In this document: piece after piece, positions 44,444 through 52,859 of the stretch | Numbering within the stretch: the first letter of the stretch is position 1 | How the letters are laid out: each line of letters begins with the position of its first letter | Assembly (NCBI RefSeq): GCF_036227205.1 | Contig: NZ_CP109442.1 | Coordinates: 6,138,001-6,202,000, forward strand | Length of the DNA: 64,000 bases | Direction of reading: 5' to 3' | Source of the DNA: Amycolatopsis sp. NBC_01480 | Lineage (GTDB): Bacteria; Actinomycetota; Actinomycetes; Mycobacteriales; Pseudonocardiaceae | Translations under genes and position numbers: made by a program | Notes under the pieces: model-generated | What the model was told of the DNA's origin: nothing | What the model saw: only the letters and a program-made list of their open reading frames with translations | Database searches by the model: none

Positions 44444-44492
44444 CCCCAATGTGGCGTTCGGTGCGTTCAACGCACCGAACGCCACATTGGGG
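44444..44492. terminator. 49-bp near-perfect palindromic terminator
   Basis: Twenty-four bases (44444-44467, starting CCCCAATGTGGCG) are exactly complementary to 44469-44492, with one unpaired base at the centre. It lies between the convergent ybjQ-like and acyl-CoA ligase genes. There is no T-tract. Confidence 0.88.
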
Positions 44493-44531
44493 TGCTTCAA
44501 GCGAACCAGGGGGCCATCGGCGTGAAACGGA

Positions 44532-46328
44532 CTACTTCCGGTACAGCGCTTCGATGTCGCCGGCGTAGTTCTTGCTCACCACGTTGCGCTTGAGCTTCAT
44601 GCTCGGCGTGATCTCGCCGCCCGCCTCGGTGAAGTCCTTGGCCAGCACGGTGAACTTCTTGATCGCCTCGGCGTGCGAGACCTGCCGGTTGGCCTCGTCG
44701 ACCGCGGCCTGGATCTCCTTGAGCAGGTCCTCGTCCGTGGCCAGGTCGGCGACGGTGGCCTGCGCGGGCTTGCCGTGCTGGGTCTTCCAGGACGGGAAGT
44801 ACTCCTCGTCCACGGTCACCAGCGCGCCGATGAACGGCCGCTGGTCGCCCACCACCATGGCCTGGCTGATCAGCGGCGAGGCCTTGATCGTGTCCTCCAG
44901 CCCGGACGGCGCCACGTTCTTGCCGCCGGCGGTGACGATGATCTCCTTCTTGCGTCCGGTGATCTTCAGGAAGCCGTCGGCGTCCAGCTCGCCGAGGTCG
45001 CCGGTGTGGAACCAGCCGTCGGTGAGCGATTCGGCGGAAGCCTCGGCGTTGTTGTGGTACGCGCCGAACACGACCCCGCCCTTGACCAGGATCTCGCCGT
45101 CGTCGGCGATGCGGACCGAGTTGCCGGCCACCGGCTTGCCGACGGTGCCGACGCGGAACGCGGTCTTGGTGTTCACGTTCGCCGCCGCCGAGGTCTCGGT
45201 CAGGCCGTAGCCCTCGAACACCGGCACGCCGATGCCGCGGAAGAAGTGCGCCAGCCGCGCGCCGAGCGGGGCGCCGCCGGACACCGCCGCGACGCAGCGG
45301 CCGCCGAGCGCCGCGCGGAGCTTGCTGTAGACCAGCTTGTCGAACACCAGGTGCTTGGCGCGCAGGCCGAACCCGGCGCCGGCACCGTCCAGGGCCTCGC
45401 TGTACGCGACCGCGACGGCCTCCGCCGCGTCGAAGATCTTGCCCTTGCCTTCGCTGTGCGCCTTCTGCTTCGCGGAGTTGTAGACCTTCTCGAACACCCG
45501 CGGCACGGCGACCACGAACGTCGGGCGGAAGGTGCCCAGGTCGGGGACCAGGTTCTTGACGTCCGGGGTGTGCCCCAGCGTGACCCGGGCCGAGAGCGCG
45601 GTGACGGCGATCGCGCGGGCCAGGATGTGCGCCAGCGGCAGGAAGCACAGCAGCGAGTTGCCCTGCTCCATCAGCTCCGGGAAGGCCTCGATGTCGGCCC
45701 GGATCTCGGTCAGCAGGTTGCGGTGCGTCAGCTCGACGCCCTTGGGCCGGCCGGTGGTGCCGGAGGTGTAGACGATCGTGGCCAGCTCGCCCGCGGACAC
45801 CGCGCGCCGCCGGGAGTGCAGGTCCTCGTCGGAGATCTCGGCGCCCAGCGCGGTCAGCTCGTCGATCGCGGGCGAGCCGCCCTCGACCTGCCAGGTCAGC
45901 TCCAGCGCGGTCAGCCGGTCGCGGACCTGGTCGACGGCGCCGCGGTGCTCGTCGGTCTCCACGATCACGGCCTTCGCGGCCGAGTCCGAGAGGATCCACT
46001 GCACCTGCTCGGGCGAGGACGTCTCGTAGATCGGGACAGTGACCGCGCCGGCGGCCCAGATCGCGAAGTCGATCAGGGTCCACTCGTAGCGGGTCTTCGA
46101 CATCAGGGCGACGCGGTCGCCGTGCCCGACGCCGGCCCCGGCGAGGCCCTTCGCGACCGCGGCGACCTGGTCGGCGAAGTCCTTCGCCGTCACGTCGAGC
46201 CAGCTGCCGTCGACCTGCCTGCGGAAGCTGACGACGTCGGAGAACCGCTCGGCGTTAGCCCAGACGACATCCGCCAGGTTCTCGTCGTCGGTCACCGGCT
46301 TCCCGGCGGGGGCGCTGTATTCGCGCAC
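44532..46328 (-). CDS. Long-chain fatty-acid-CoA ligase (FadD15-like)
   Basis: 598 aa, GTG 46328 with GGAGG 6 bp upstream. AMP-binding signature TIVYTSGTTGRPKGVELTHRN, the motif EGYGLTETSA, GWFHTGDLGELD and the C-terminal ITGRKKEIIVTAGGKNVAP are present, with the catalytic Lys expected in the final SHAEAIKKFTVL region. It activates fatty acids to acyl-CoA. It resembles the FadD15 group of mycobacteria. It is not adjacent to the mce4 locus, so a link to sterol use is only possible. Confidence 0.9.
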   Translation of the reverse strand: MREYSAPAGKPVTDDENLADVVWANAERFSDVVSFRRQVDGSWLDVTAKDFADQVAAVAKGLAGAGVGHGDRVALMSKTRYEWTLIDFAIWAAGAVTVPIYETSSPEQVQWILSDSAAKAVIVETDEHRGAVDQVRDRLTALELTWQVEGGSPAIDELTALGAEISDEDLHSRRRAVSAGELATIVYTSGTTGRPKGVELTHRNLLTEIRADIEAFPELMEQGNSLLCFLPLAHILARAIAVTALSARVTLGHTPDVKNLVPDLGTFRPTFVVAVPRVFEKVYNSAKQKAHSEGKGKIFDAAEAVAVAYSEALDGAGAGFGLRAKHLVFDKLVYSKLRAALGGRCVAAVSGGAPLGARLAHFFRGIGVPVFEGYGLTETSAAANVNTKTAFRVGTVGKPVAGNSVRIADDGEILVKGGVVFGAYHNNAEASAESLTDGWFHTGDLGELDADGFLKITGRKKEIIVTAGGKNVAPSGLEDTIKASPLISQAMVVGDQRPFIGALVTVDEEYFPSWKTQHGKPAQATVADLATDEDLLKEIQAAVDEANRQVSHAEAIKKFTVLAKDFTEAGGEITPSMKLKRNVVSKNYAGDIEALYRK

Positions 46329-46440
46329 GTGGACCTCCGTGTTCGACGCGTGCGGTTACCCGCCGGTCAACTTAGCTTGCCGTAGACCTTAAGACCACGC
46401 CGCGGCGGCCCGCCGGACGAGGTCATGACATTCTGCGCCT

Positions 46441-46863
46441 GTGAACCCCGGACCACCTGCACTGGACCTCGTGGACGAGACCTTCATCGTGGTGCCGCCG
46501 AGCACCGTCGCCGCGGCGTTCGCCGACCCGGCCGCCTGGCGGCGGTACTGGCCGGACCTCTCGCTCGAGGTCTACACCGACCGCGGCGACAAGGGCCTGC
46601 GCTGGACCGTGACCGGCGCGCTCGTCGGTACGATGGAGGTCTGGCTGGAACCCGTGCTCGACGGCACCGTGCTGCACTACTTCCTGCGCGCGACGCCCAC
46701 CGGCCCCGGCGGCGCGCCGCGCGAGCTGAGCCCGCGCGAGCTGCGCCGTGAGTTCGACCGCCGCGCCCGCGCGGCGAAGGAGCTCACGCTGGGGCTCAAG
46801 GACGTCCTCGAGGACGGGCGCGAGCCCGGGATCCCGCCACAGTGGCTGCAGCCCGAGGACTAG
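46441..46863 (+). CDS. SRPBCC (START-like) domain protein, 140 aa
   Basis: GTG 46441; no strong ribosome site, so initiation may be leaderless. The polyketide cyclase/START-like fold is indicated by ETFIVVPPSTVAAAFADPAAWRRYWPDLSLEVY and the C-terminal helix RRAKEL. The ligand is unknown. First gene of a plus-strand run to 51615 whose order (fadD, SRPBCC, phosphoesterase, SRPBCC, ArsA-like, glucokinase) I recall as being similar in Streptomyces. Confidence 0.75.
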   Translation: MNPGPPALDLVDETFIVVPPSTVAAAFADPAAWRRYWPDLSLEVYTDRGDKGLRWTVTGALVGTMEVWLEPVLDGTVLHYFLRATPTGPGGAPRELSPRELRREFDRRARAAKELTLGLKDVLEDGREPGIPPQWLQPED

Positions 46864-46872
46864 GAGGGTCTT

Positions 46873-47667
46873 GTGCGGGTTCACGTCGTTTCGGACGTGC
46901 ACGGCAACGCCGACGCGCTGAAGCGGGCCGGTGAAGGGGCGGACGCGCTGGTCGTGCTGGGCGACCTGCTCGACTTCGTCGACTACCGCGAGCACGACAA
47001 GGGCATCATGGGCGCCCTGTTCGGCGCGGAGCGGGTCGGCGAGTTCGCGCGGCTGCGCCGGGAGGGCAGCCGGGACGAGACCGTGGCGTACTCCCGCACG
47101 CTCTGGGCCACCCTGGACGACCCGGCCGCGGCCGTCGACGAGGCGGTGCGCAGCCAGTACGCCACCCTGTTCGCCTCGATGACCGCGCCCACATACGCCA
47201 CCCCTGGCAACGTTGACGCACCCGCGCTGTGGCCCGAGTTCACCGGCTCCGGCGTCGAGGTGCTCGACGGTGAGGTGACCACCATCGGCGGCCTGCGGTT
47301 CGGCTTCGTCGGCGGCGCGGTGCTGCCCGAGGGCGTGGTGCCGCGGCCCCGCAAGGGCGCGGCCTGGCGGCCCTACCTGCGGGCCCGCGAGGAGTTCGAC
47401 GAGTCCGTGGCGAAGCTCGAGAACGTCGACGTGCTCTGCACGCACATCCCGCCGGCGGTGGCCGACCTGACCTACGACGTGGTCGCGCGCCGCGCCGAGC
47501 TGGGCTCGAAGGCGCTGCTGGAGCTGATCCGCGAGCAGCGGCCGCGGTGGTCGGTGTTCGGCCACGTGCACCAGCCGCTGGCCGCGCGGCGGCGGCTCGG
47601 GCACACCGAGTGCCGTAACGTCGGTCACTTCAAGGAGACCGGGCAGCCCTACGTGCTGCGCTGGTGA
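46873..47667 (+). CDS. Calcineurin-like metallophosphoesterase
   Basis: 264 aa, GTG 46873 with GGAGGG upstream. Metal-ligand motifs: SDVHGN (Asp, His), LGDLLDF (Asp), a GNVDAP Asn, CTHIPP (His) and FGHVHQP (His-x-His). The order is that of two-metal phosphoesterases. The substrate is unknown. It lies 9 bp after the SRPBCC gene. Confidence 0.88.
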   Translation: MRVHVVSDVHGNADALKRAGEGADALVVLGDLLDFVDYREHDKGIMGALFGAERVGEFARLRREGSRDETVAYSRTLWATLDDPAAAVDEAVRSQYATLFASMTAPTYATPGNVDAPALWPEFTGSGVEVLDGEVTTIGGLRFGFVGGAVLPEGVVPRPRKGAAWRPYLRAREEFDESVAKLENVDVLCTHIPPAVADLTYDVVARRAELGSKALLELIREQRPRWSVFGHVHQPLAARRRLGHTECRNVGHFKETGQPYVLRW

Positions 47668-47694
47668 AGACGCTCTCCGGCTACGCTTCGTCCC

Positions 47695-48138
47695 ATGGCC
47701 GAGCAGTCCACGCAGTCCATCGAGGTCGACGCCGAGCCCGCCCGGGTGCTGGCGGTGATCGCCGACTTCCCCGCCTACCCCGAGTGGGCGAAGGCCGTCC
47801 GTGAGACCGAGGTGCTGGGCACCGACGAAGCCGGGCGCGCGAAGCAGGTGAAGCTCACCCTGGACGCCGGCCCGATCAAGGACGTCTACACGCTCGAGTA
47901 CGACTGGGACGCCACCGGCCTCGGCGTCAGCTGGCACCTGGTCAAGGGCCAGATGCAGAAGGCGCAGAACGGCCGGTACGCGCTGGAGGCCTTGGCCGGC
48001 GGGCGCACGAAGGTCACGTACACGCTCTCGGTGGAGCTGGCGCTGCCGATGATCGGGCTGCTGCGCCGCAAGGCGGAGAAGATGGTCATGGACACCGCGC
48101 TGAAGGAACTCAAGAAGCGGGCCGAAGGCGGGGAATAG
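47695..48138 (+). CDS. SRPBCC (polyketide cyclase-like) protein, 147 aa
   Basis: ATG 47695. The fold is suggested by QSIEVDAEPARVLAVIADFPAYPEWAKAVRETEVLG and the closing helix RRKAEKMVMDTALKELKKRAEGG. It resembles Coq10/cyclase-like lipid-binding proteins. It lies 9 bp before the ArsA-like ATPase, which suggests they may act together, for example on a lipid or hydrophobic cargo. Confidence 0.8.
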   Translation: MAEQSTQSIEVDAEPARVLAVIADFPAYPEWAKAVRETEVLGTDEAGRAKQVKLTLDAGPIKDVYTLEYDWDATGLGVSWHLVKGQMQKAQNGRYALEALAGGRTKVTYTLSVELALPMIGLLRRKAEKMVMDTALKELKKRAEGGE

Positions 48139-48147
48139 GGCGAGCGC

Positions 48148-49326
48148 ATGCGGATCCTGCTGTTCACCGGCAAGGGGGGTGTCGGGAAGACCACGCTCGC
48201 CGCGGCCACCGCCACCGCGCTGGCCGGCCGCGGCAGGAAGACGCTCGTCGTCTCCACCGACCCGGCGCACTCGCTCGGCGACGCGTTCGGCCGCCCGCTC
48301 GGCGCGGAGCCGTCCGAAGTGGACGTCGCGCCCGGCACCGCCGCGGTGGCGAACCGGCTGTCCGCGGTGCAGGTCGATTCCCGCTCGCTGGCCGACCGGA
48401 CCTGGGACGACCTGCGCGGGCAGCTGCGCTCGACGCTGGCCGGCGTCGGCCTCGATGCGCTGGACGCCGAGGAGCTGACCGTGCTGCCGGGCGTCGACGA
48501 GCTGCTCGCGCTCACTGAGGTGCAGCGGCTCGCCGAGCACGGCCCGTGGGACACGGTGGTGGTCGACTGCGGCCCGACCGCCGAAACGCTGCGGCTGCTC
48601 GCGTTGCCCGAAGCCGTTTCGGGGTACCTGAAGCGGATGTACGGCTGGAAGGCGGGCCGGCGCGGCCGCGTGGTGGACTCGGTGGGCCGGCTCGGCGCCC
48701 ACCTGGAGTCGCTGCGCGCGCTGCTCACCGACCCGGCCGTGACCACGGTGCGGCTGGTGCTCACGCCCGAGCGGGTGGTGGTCGCCGAGGCGCGCCGCAC
48801 GCTCAGCGCGCTGGCGCTGCGCGGCATCGCCGTGGACGGCCTGATCGCGAACCGGCTGATGCCCGCGCCCGGCTTCTGGCGCGGTTCGGCGGCCGCCTGG
48901 CTGCGCACCCGGCGGACCCAGCAGGACGCGGTGCTGGCCGAGCTGGCGGCCGCGGGCTTCGGGCCGCGCGAGCTGGCGCGCGTCGAGCACCGGGCGAGCG
49001 AGCCGGTGGGCGCGCGGGCGCTGGCGGAGCTGGCCGAGGAGCTGTACCACGGGCAGGACCCGTTGGCGGGCAACGGAAAGCCCGTCACCCCGTTGCTCCA
49101 GGTGAGCCCGTCCGAGGACGGCTTCCGCCTGCGCGTCGCGATCCCGCTGGAGCGGGACGCGGACGTGGACCTCGCCCGCGTCGACGACGACCTGGCGATC
49201 ACCGTGGACGGCTTCCGCAGGCTGATCGCCCTGCCCGGGCCGCTGCGGCCGTGCCGGATCACCGGCGCGGAATCCGACGCCGACGGCCTGGTGGTCAGCC
49301 TGGCCGGGAACCGGGGACCCGGGTGA
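48148..49326 (+). CDS. ArsA/Get3-family ATPase
   Basis: 392 aa, ATG 48148. Deviant Walker A loop GKGGVGKTT at the N-terminus, switch I DPAHSLGDAF, switch II VVVDCGPTAETLRLL. The C-terminal 80 residues form an alpha-crystallin/Hsp20-like beta domain (GFRLRVAIPLERDADVDLARVDDDLAITVDGF), as in many actinobacterial and cyanobacterial ArsA-like proteins. No arsenite-binding Cys triad is seen and no ars genes are nearby, so a targeting or envelope role is more likely than arsenic export. Confidence 0.88.
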   Translation: MRILLFTGKGGVGKTTLAAATATALAGRGRKTLVVSTDPAHSLGDAFGRPLGAEPSEVDVAPGTAAVANRLSAVQVDSRSLADRTWDDLRGQLRSTLAGVGLDALDAEELTVLPGVDELLALTEVQRLAEHGPWDTVVVDCGPTAETLRLLALPEAVSGYLKRMYGWKAGRRGRVVDSVGRLGAHLESLRALLTDPAVTTVRLVLTPERVVVAEARRTLSALALRGIAVDGLIANRLMPAPGFWRGSAAAWLRTRRTQQDAVLAELAAAGFGPRELARVEHRASEPVGARALAELAEELYHGQDPLAGNGKPVTPLLQVSPSEDGFRLRVAIPLERDADVDLARVDDDLAITVDGFRRLIALPGPLRPCRITGAESDADGLVVSLAGNRGPG

Positions 49327-49763
49327 GCGACGAGGACGAGCACGGCGCCGAAGGCCTGCGGCTGGCCGAGGAGATCCGCCTGCTGACCGAGATGCTGGTG
49401 GAGCGGGCCGCGCCGTGGCTGGACGGGGTGATCTCGGCCGGGCACGGCGGTGACGAGTCCCACGAAGCGGGGGCCGAGGGCGGTTCGACGTGCGGCTGGT
49501 GCCCGCTGTGTGCCATCGTCGCCGTCGTGCAAGGTGAGCGGCCGGAGTTCGCCGCCCGGGTGCTGGAACAGCTGGCCCAGCTGGTGGCGTTGCTGCGGGC
49601 GGTGCTCGCCGACCGGTGGGAGCCGGACGAGGGCGTGCACATGCCGGGCTTCCGGCCCGCGCCGCGGCCGGCGGCGGCGTCCGAGGCGCCCGCGGAGGGA
49701 TCGCGGGTGCAGCACATCGCCGTCCTCAAGCGGGAAGACTGGCGGCCGGAGCAGGAGAGCTGA
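49323..49763 (+). CDS. Small acidic protein with CxxCxxC motif
   Basis: 146 aa, GTG overlapping the ATPase stop (GTGA). The N-terminal half is helical and acidic (LAEEIRLLTEMLVERAAPWL). A CGWCPLC cluster near residue 61 could bind zinc or iron. A second helix (FAARVLEQLAQLVALLRAVLADRW) and a Pro/Ala linker lead to a conserved-looking C-terminus (QHIAVLKREDWRP). No named family. It is sandwiched between the ATPase and glucokinase, with no gap to either. Confidence 0.75.
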   Translation: MSDEDEHGAEGLRLAEEIRLLTEMLVERAAPWLDGVISAGHGGDESHEAGAEGGSTCGWCPLCAIVAVVQGERPEFAARVLEQLAQLVALLRAVLADRWEPDEGVHMPGFRPAPRPAAASEAPAEGSRVQHIAVLKREDWRPEQES

Positions 49764-50738
49764 GTGCTGACGATAGGGGTGGACGTCGGGGGCACGAGTG
49801 TGCGCGCCGGCGTCGTGGACGAGCGGGGTTCGCTGCTGGACACCGCCCGCGTCGGGACGCCGAGCGAGGAGAACGCGCTCGAGGACGCCATCGCGGGCGT
49901 CGTCGAGGACCTGCGCAACCGGCACGACGTCGCGGCCGTCGGGCTGGCCGTGGCCGGGTTCGTGACGCGGGACCGCCGTTCGGTGATGTTCGCGCCGCAC
50001 CTGGCCTGGCGCGACGCGCCGGTGGCCGACCGGATCTCCAAGCGCGTGGGCCTGCCGGTGACGCTGGAGCACGACGTGAACTCGGCCGTCGTCGGCGAGC
50101 ACCGGTTCGGCGCCGCGCGCGGCGCGCAGGTGGCGGCGCTGGTCGCGCTGGGCACCGGCATCGGCGCCGGCCTGCTGCTCAACGGCGAGATCTACCGCGG
50201 CGCGTACGGCGTCGCGCCCGAACTGGGCCACCTGACCATGGTGCCCGGCGGGCGGGCCTGCCCGTGCGGCAAGTACGGCTGCTGGGAGCGCTACTGCAGC
50301 GGCACGGCGCTGGCCGCCACGGCCGTCGAGCTGCTCGCGCGCTACCCCGGCCGCTCGACGGTGCTGTCCCGCGAGATCGCCGGCGACCCGGGCTCGGTCA
50401 CCGGCCGCCGGGTGGCCGGCGCCGCGCGCGACGGCGACCCGATCGCGCTGCGGGCGATGGCCGAGCTGGCCAAGTGGCTCGGCGAGGGCCTGGCGCTGGT
50501 GGCGGACGTGTTCGACCCGGAGATCATCGTGATCGGCGGCGGGGTGTCGGAGTCCGCGCCGCTGTTCCTCGACGAGGCCCGCGAGCATTACGCCGGGGCG
50601 ATCACCGGCGCCCGCTACCGTCCGCTGGCCCGCATCCGCACCGCGCACCTCGGTGACGACACGGCGATCGTCGGCGCCGCGGCGCTGGCCGTCGACGCCG
50701 CGAAGGCTCCCGGAGCCGAAGTCGGTGTGACAGGCTGA
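49764..50738 (+). CDS. glk: ROK-family glucokinase
   Basis: 324 aa; GTG directly follows the previous stop. ATP motif IGVDVGGTSVRAGVVD, ExGH zinc-side motif (APELGHLTMVPGG) and the zinc cluster CPCGKYGCWERYCSG of ROK kinases, with catalytic Asp in EHDVNSA. It phosphorylates glucose with ATP and, in Streptomyces, the equivalent GlkA mediates carbon catabolite repression. Strong identification of family and function. Confidence 0.92.
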   Translation: MLTIGVDVGGTSVRAGVVDERGSLLDTARVGTPSEENALEDAIAGVVEDLRNRHDVAAVGLAVAGFVTRDRRSVMFAPHLAWRDAPVADRISKRVGLPVTLEHDVNSAVVGEHRFGAARGAQVAALVALGTGIGAGLLLNGEIYRGAYGVAPELGHLTMVPGGRACPCGKYGCWERYCSGTALAATAVELLARYPGRSTVLSREIAGDPGSVTGRRVAGAARDGDPIALRAMAELAKWLGEGLALVADVFDPEIIVIGGGVSESAPLFLDEAREHYAGAITGARYRPLARIRTAHLGDDTAIVGAAALAVDAAKAPGAEVGVTG

Positions 50739-50742
50739 AGGC

Positions 50743-51615
50743 GTGACGCCGAGGACCGCCAACCGCTTCGTGCGGTGCACCACCTGCGGCCGGCTGCACT
50801 GGGGCGCGTTCGGCGCGGCCGGGCTCCTGCTTTCGGATCCCGCGCGCGGCGTGCTGCTGCAACGACGGGCCTGGTGGGTGCACAACGGCGGCACCTGGGC
50901 CCTGCCCGGCGGCGCGCTGGAAGTGGGCGAGACCGTGCGCGACGCGGCCGCCCGCGAGGCGTGGGAAGAGGCGGACGTGGCGAAGTCGGACTTCCGCGCG
51001 TTGTCGGCTTCGGTGCTGGACCACGAAGTCTGGCGCTACACCACAGTGCTCGGCGTCGCCCACAGCTCGCTCGACGCGCGCGTGGCGAACCAGGAGAGCG
51101 CGGAGGTCCGCTGGGTCGAGCCCGACGCCGTCGCGGATTTGCCGCTGCACAGGGATTTCGCCGGGTCTTGGCCACTGCTGCGCGCACAGATCGGCCGGGA
51201 GCTGGTGCTGGTGGTGGACGGCGCGAACGTGGTCGGCTCGCGCCCGGACGGCTGGTGGCGTGACCGCCGCGGCGCGGCCGAGCGGCTGCGCGACCGGCTG
51301 GTGAAACCGGCCGAGTCGGGGATCCCGGACGCGGTCGCGGGGATCGGCGCCGGGCCGGAGTGGACGTGGTGGCCGCGGGTGGTGCTCGTCGTCGAGGGGC
51401 AGGCCCGCGGCGTCGAGCCGGTGCCCGGCGTGCAGGTCGTCTCCGCCGAGACCGACGGCGACTCGAAGATCGTCGAGGTCACCGCGTCGGCCCGCACCCG
51501 CCCGGACGACCACGTGGTGGTGGTGACGGCCGATCGTGAGCTGCGCGGCCGCGTCACGGACCTCGGCGCTTCGGTGATGGGGCCGGGCACGCTGCTGCGC
51601 CACCTCGACGGCTGA
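50743..51615 (+). CDS. Nudix hydrolase fused to a NYN/PIN-like ribonuclease domain
   Basis: 290 aa, GTG 50743. An N-terminal Cys pair (RCTTCGRLHW) resembles a zinc ribbon. The Nudix box is complete (GGALEVGETVRDAAAREAWEEADV, residues about 57-80). From about 146 a second domain begins with ELVLVVDGANVVGSRPDGWWRDRRGAAERL and ends with VVVVTADRELRGRV; the Asp-Gly-Ala-Asn and Thr-Ala-Asp motifs are those of NYN/PIN-like nucleases. The combination suggests nucleotide clean-up or RNA-end processing linked to RNA cleavage. Confidence 0.8.
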   Translation: MTPRTANRFVRCTTCGRLHWGAFGAAGLLLSDPARGVLLQRRAWWVHNGGTWALPGGALEVGETVRDAAAREAWEEADVAKSDFRALSASVLDHEVWRYTTVLGVAHSSLDARVANQESAEVRWVEPDAVADLPLHRDFAGSWPLLRAQIGRELVLVVDGANVVGSRPDGWWRDRRGAAERLRDRLVKPAESGIPDAVAGIGAGPEWTWWPRVVLVVEGQARGVEPVPGVQVVSAETDGDSKIVEVTASARTRPDDHVVVVTADRELRGRVTDLGASVMGPGTLLRHLDG

Positions 51616-51624
51616 AGGCTCCGG

Positions 51625-51710
51625 TAAGGCCTCCTTAACCGCGTTCTACGCCGGTAAGGAGGCCTTAACCGCGTCCTACGCGGGCAAGGAGTCCTTGACG
51701 GACTTGCCCG
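51625..51710. terminator. Chain of two hairpins between convergent genes
   Basis: TAAGGCCTCCTTA (51625-51637) pairs with TAAGGAGGCCTTA (51655-51667); the inside also pairs (ACC-GCG with CGC-C-GGT) around a TTCTA loop. A second element follows: CGGGCAAG (51680-51687) pairs with CTTGCCCG (51703-51710). The two are linked by another GCG-TCCTA-CGC core. They separate the Nudix-NYN and GshA-like genes. Confidence 0.8.
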
Positions 51711-51712
51711 GC

Positions 51713-52849
51713 TCAGCGGGCGATGCCGTCCCGCATCTCGGCGACCAGCGACGCGACCACTGCCTTGAGCGAGCCGTTGTACTGCTTCGCCACCGCCCGT
51801 TGCCGCAGGTAGCTCGGGCCGCAGGCCAGGATCGTCTCGACGTCGCGCAGTTCGGCCGCGCAGTCGAGGCGGCGGGCCACCGGCTCCAGGCGGTCCAGCA
51901 GGTCGGCGATGTCGTCGGTGACCAGGCGCTCGCGGCCGGCGGCGTCGAGGATGACGATCGCGTCGATGCCGTAGCGGGCGGCGCGCCACTTGTTCTCCTG
52001 GACGTGCCACGGCGGCAGCGTCGGCAGCCGCTCGCCGTTGTCCAGGCGGGTGCTGAAGTCCTCCACCAGGCACTGCGTCAGCGCCGAGATGGCGCCGACC
52101 TCCTCCAGTGTCGGCAGGCCGTCGCAGACGCGCATTTCGATCGTGCCGAAGTGCGGCGCCGGGCGGATGTCCCAGCGGATCTCGGAGAAGTGGTCGATCA
52201 CGCCGGTGGTGAACATGTCGGCCACGTACCGCTCCAGCTCGCTCCATTCGGCGAACTGGAACGGCAGCCCGGCCGTCGGCAGCTGCTGGAACATCAGCGC
52301 CCGGTTGGACGCGTACCCGGTGTCCTCCGCGCCCCAGTACGGCGAGGACGCCGAGAGCGCCTGCAGGTGCGGCGCGTAGTTCAGCATCGCGTCGAGCACG
52401 GGCAGCGCCTTGTCGCGGTGGTCGAGGCCGACGTGCACGTGGACGCCGTAGATCAGCATCTGCCGGCCCCACCACTGGGTGCGGTCGATCAGCTTGGCGT
52501 ACCGCTCCTTGTCGGTGACTTTCTGCTGGTACCAGTTGGAGAACGGGTGCGTGCCGGCGGAGAACAGCTCCACGCCCAGCGGGTCGGTCACCTTGTGCAC
52601 CACGTCGAGCGATTCGGTGAGGTCGGCCTTCAGCTCGGCGACCGTGGTGCAGACGCCGGAGATCACCTCGATGGTGTTGAGCAGCAGCTCCTGTTTGATC
52701 TTCGGGTGCTCGGCGGCGCCGTCCGGGCGCACCTGGTCGAGGATCCGCTCGGCGACCGAGGACAGCTCGCCGCTGCGCCGGTCCACCAGCGCCAGTTCCC
52801 ACTCCGCGCCGATGGTCGAACGGCGTGAAGGGGTGAAGTCGATCCGCAT
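51713..52849 (-). CDS. gshA: Glutamate-cysteine ligase (YbdK/GshA-type carboxylate-amine ligase)
   Basis: 378 aa, ATG 52849. Family features: TIGAEWELALVDRRSGEL (metal-binding Glu), EVISGVCTTVAEL, HPFSNW, HVHVGLDHRDKALPVLDAML and IEMRVCDGLPTLEE. The length matches mycobacterial Rv0433 (GshA-like). Such enzymes join glutamate to cysteine or similar amines. Actinobacteria make mycothiol rather than glutathione; an ergothioneine-type use is possible, but no egt genes are nearby. Confidence 0.85.
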   Translation of the reverse strand: MRIDFTPSRRSTIGAEWELALVDRRSGELSSVAERILDQVRPDGAAEHPKIKQELLLNTIEVISGVCTTVAELKADLTESLDVVHKVTDPLGVELFSAGTHPFSNWYQQKVTDKERYAKLIDRTQWWGRQMLIYGVHVHVGLDHRDKALPVLDAMLNYAPHLQALSASSPYWGAEDTGYASNRALMFQQLPTAGLPFQFAEWSELERYVADMFTTGVIDHFSEIRWDIRPAPHFGTIEMRVCDGLPTLEEVGAISALTQCLVEDFSTRLDNGERLPTLPPWHVQENKWRAARYGIDAIVILDAAGRERLVTDDIADLLDRLEPVARRLDCAAELRDVETILACGPSYLRQRAVAKQYNGSLKAVVASLVAEMRDGIAR

Positions 52850-52859
52850 GCCCGCCCGG

